From NCBI GenBank assembly GCA_002482705.1, contig DLGM01000381.1:195-6321 (forward strand): a stretch of DNA of 6,127 nucleotides, read 5' to 3'. The notes below the pieces were generated by a model. The model searched no databases and had not been told where the DNA came from. It saw nothing but the letters and a program-made list of their open reading frames with translations. Numbering within the stretch: the stretch's first letter is position 1; every line of letters starts with the position of its first letter. Shown here in pieces: positions 5,433-6,127 of this stretch. The DNA comes from Cyanobacteria bacterium UBA7694 (GTDB taxonomy: Bacteria > Cyanobacteriota > Sericytochromatia > UBA7694). The translations under genes were made by a program, and so were the position numbers.

Positions 5433-6127
5433 AAGGCGACAGGGCGTCCAAGACACTCACAACGCCAAAACCGTAAATATCGTCACGGCCCACCATCCCC
5501 AAATCACGGCTGGTAGATTCAATGCGCTCACGCACCTGCTTAGGCTTCCAGGTGGGGTTACGGCTGAGCAACAGCGCAGCTTGTGCCGCGACTACGGGCG
5601 TAGCCATCGAAGTCCCGTTCAGAGAGGCATAGTTTTTAGACAGACCCAAACGGTTGGAGCTGACTTCGTAGGTAGGAAAGGTCGAAAAAATGTTGACCCC
5701 TGGGGCCACGACATCGAGCTCCGGCCCGCGATTGGAAAAAGAGGCCAAAATATTGGTTTCGTTGGTGGCACCGACGGCTAAAAACTTACTTGCGGCGGCG
5801 GGATATCCGATCTCGCCCCCCTCATTGCCTGCGGCAGCAACAATCAGAGCACCCTTGCTTTCGGCATAAGAGGCCATAAAATTGGCCAATGTGCGCATCA
5901 CCAAACCACCGGGAGGAGAGCCGAGGCTGAGGTTGATCACTTTAGAGCCGTTATTGGCAGCATAAGCAATGCCCTTGGCAATATTAAACAGGCTGCCGGA
6001 GCCATCTTCCCCCAACACGCGAATCGCCATGATTTTGACGTTGGGAGCGACCCCGGCCACCCCTTCGTTATTGTTGAGGGAAGCGGCAATAATACCCGCC
6101 ACATGGGTGCCGTGACCATGGCGATCT
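5431..6127 (-). CDS. Subtilisin-family (S8) serine protease, 5'-truncated by the window
   Basis: Serine endopeptidase of the subtilase family, normally secreted. The frame is open from the window edge to TAA at 5433-5431, giving 231 residues of the C-terminal part of the catalytic domain. The first visible residues read DRHGHGTHVAG and contain the catalytic His (codon 6114-6112). The oxyanion-hole Asn is in AAAGNEGG (codon 5826-5824) and the nucleophile Ser in NGTSMATP (codon 5610-5608). The catalytic Asp (D-[ST]-G block), any propeptide and the signal peptide lie beyond the window. The substrate-groove segment VINLSLGSPPG is also present. A GTG at 6102 could be taken as a start, but it encodes the Val of HGTHVAG and is internal. 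The protein ends soon after GFGVVSVLDAL, the usual end of the S8 fold, so no extra C-terminal domain follows. It stands alone on the - strand upstream of the cupin promoter; its spacing and the hairpin after its stop suggest a separate unit from the cupin. Confidence 0.95.
   Translation of the reverse strand, partial: DRHGHGTHVAGIIAASLNNNEGVAGVAPNVKIMAIRVLGEDGSGSLFNIAKGIAYAANNGSKVINLSLGSPPGGLVMRTLANFMASYAESKGALIVAAAGNEGGEIGYPAAASKFLAVGATNETNILASFSNRGPELDVVAPGVNIFSTFPTYEVSSNRLGLSKNYASLNGTSMATPVVAAQAALLLSRNPTWKPKQVRERIESTSRDLGMVGRDDIYGFGVVSVLDALSP

Noticed and set aside
5422..5781. + strand open frame over the S8 protease gene
   Set aside because: It is antisense to the conserved NGTSMATP region; the protease frame is clearly the coding one.
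1..6127. Search for a defence, toxin-antitoxin, CRISPR or mobile-element system
   Set aside because: No transposase, integrase, repeat-spacer array, nuclease or paired small toxin genes are visible; the adjacent small gene and rlmI do not resemble a toxin-antitoxin pair.

Overview
The window comes from a bacterial chromosome of moderate GC content, with strong use of C-ending codons such as GCC, CTC and CCC. The taxon cannot be fixed from the sequence. A Sec-exported FKBP, a large two-module M16 metallopeptidase of a form best known from Gram-negative lineages, and an RlmI-type rRNA methyltransferase together suggest a diderm bacterium; this is inference. No mobile element, CRISPR array, tRNA or rRNA is visible.

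Layout. On the + strand, positions 1-2813 hold the 3' part of an M16 zinc peptidase gene whose start lies before the window. Its zinc motif HYLEH (135-149) sits just before the first internal ATG. Twenty bases later comes an exported FKBP-type prolyl isomerase (2834-3268), very likely in the same operon, which is closed by a clear intrinsic terminator (3284-3313). A small acidic orphan protein (3363-3650) and an RlmI-like 23S rRNA methyltransferase (3704-4879) follow. The intergenic strip 4880-4932 carries two overlapping, mutually exclusive palindromes between convergent genes.

On the - strand, a single-domain cupin protein (4933-5328) has a convincing sigma70-like promoter. A perfect 20-bp palindrome overlaps its -10 element and predicted start site, which looks like a repressor operator. 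Upstream of that, also on the - strand, is the 3' part of a subtilisin-family (S8) serine protease gene (5431 to beyond 6127), with an imperfect hairpin starting at its stop codon.

How the genes fit together. The M16 peptidase and FKBP probably act together outside the cytoplasm, one degrading and one folding proteins. RlmI is a housekeeping ribosome modification enzyme and the small protein is of unknown function. The cupin appears to be a separately regulated single-gene unit. The S8 protease belongs to a different, divergently organised unit. I see no convincing undescribed multi-gene system. The best leads are the cupin promoter/operator, the nested hairpins at 4891-4930, the M16 insertion and the orphan protein.
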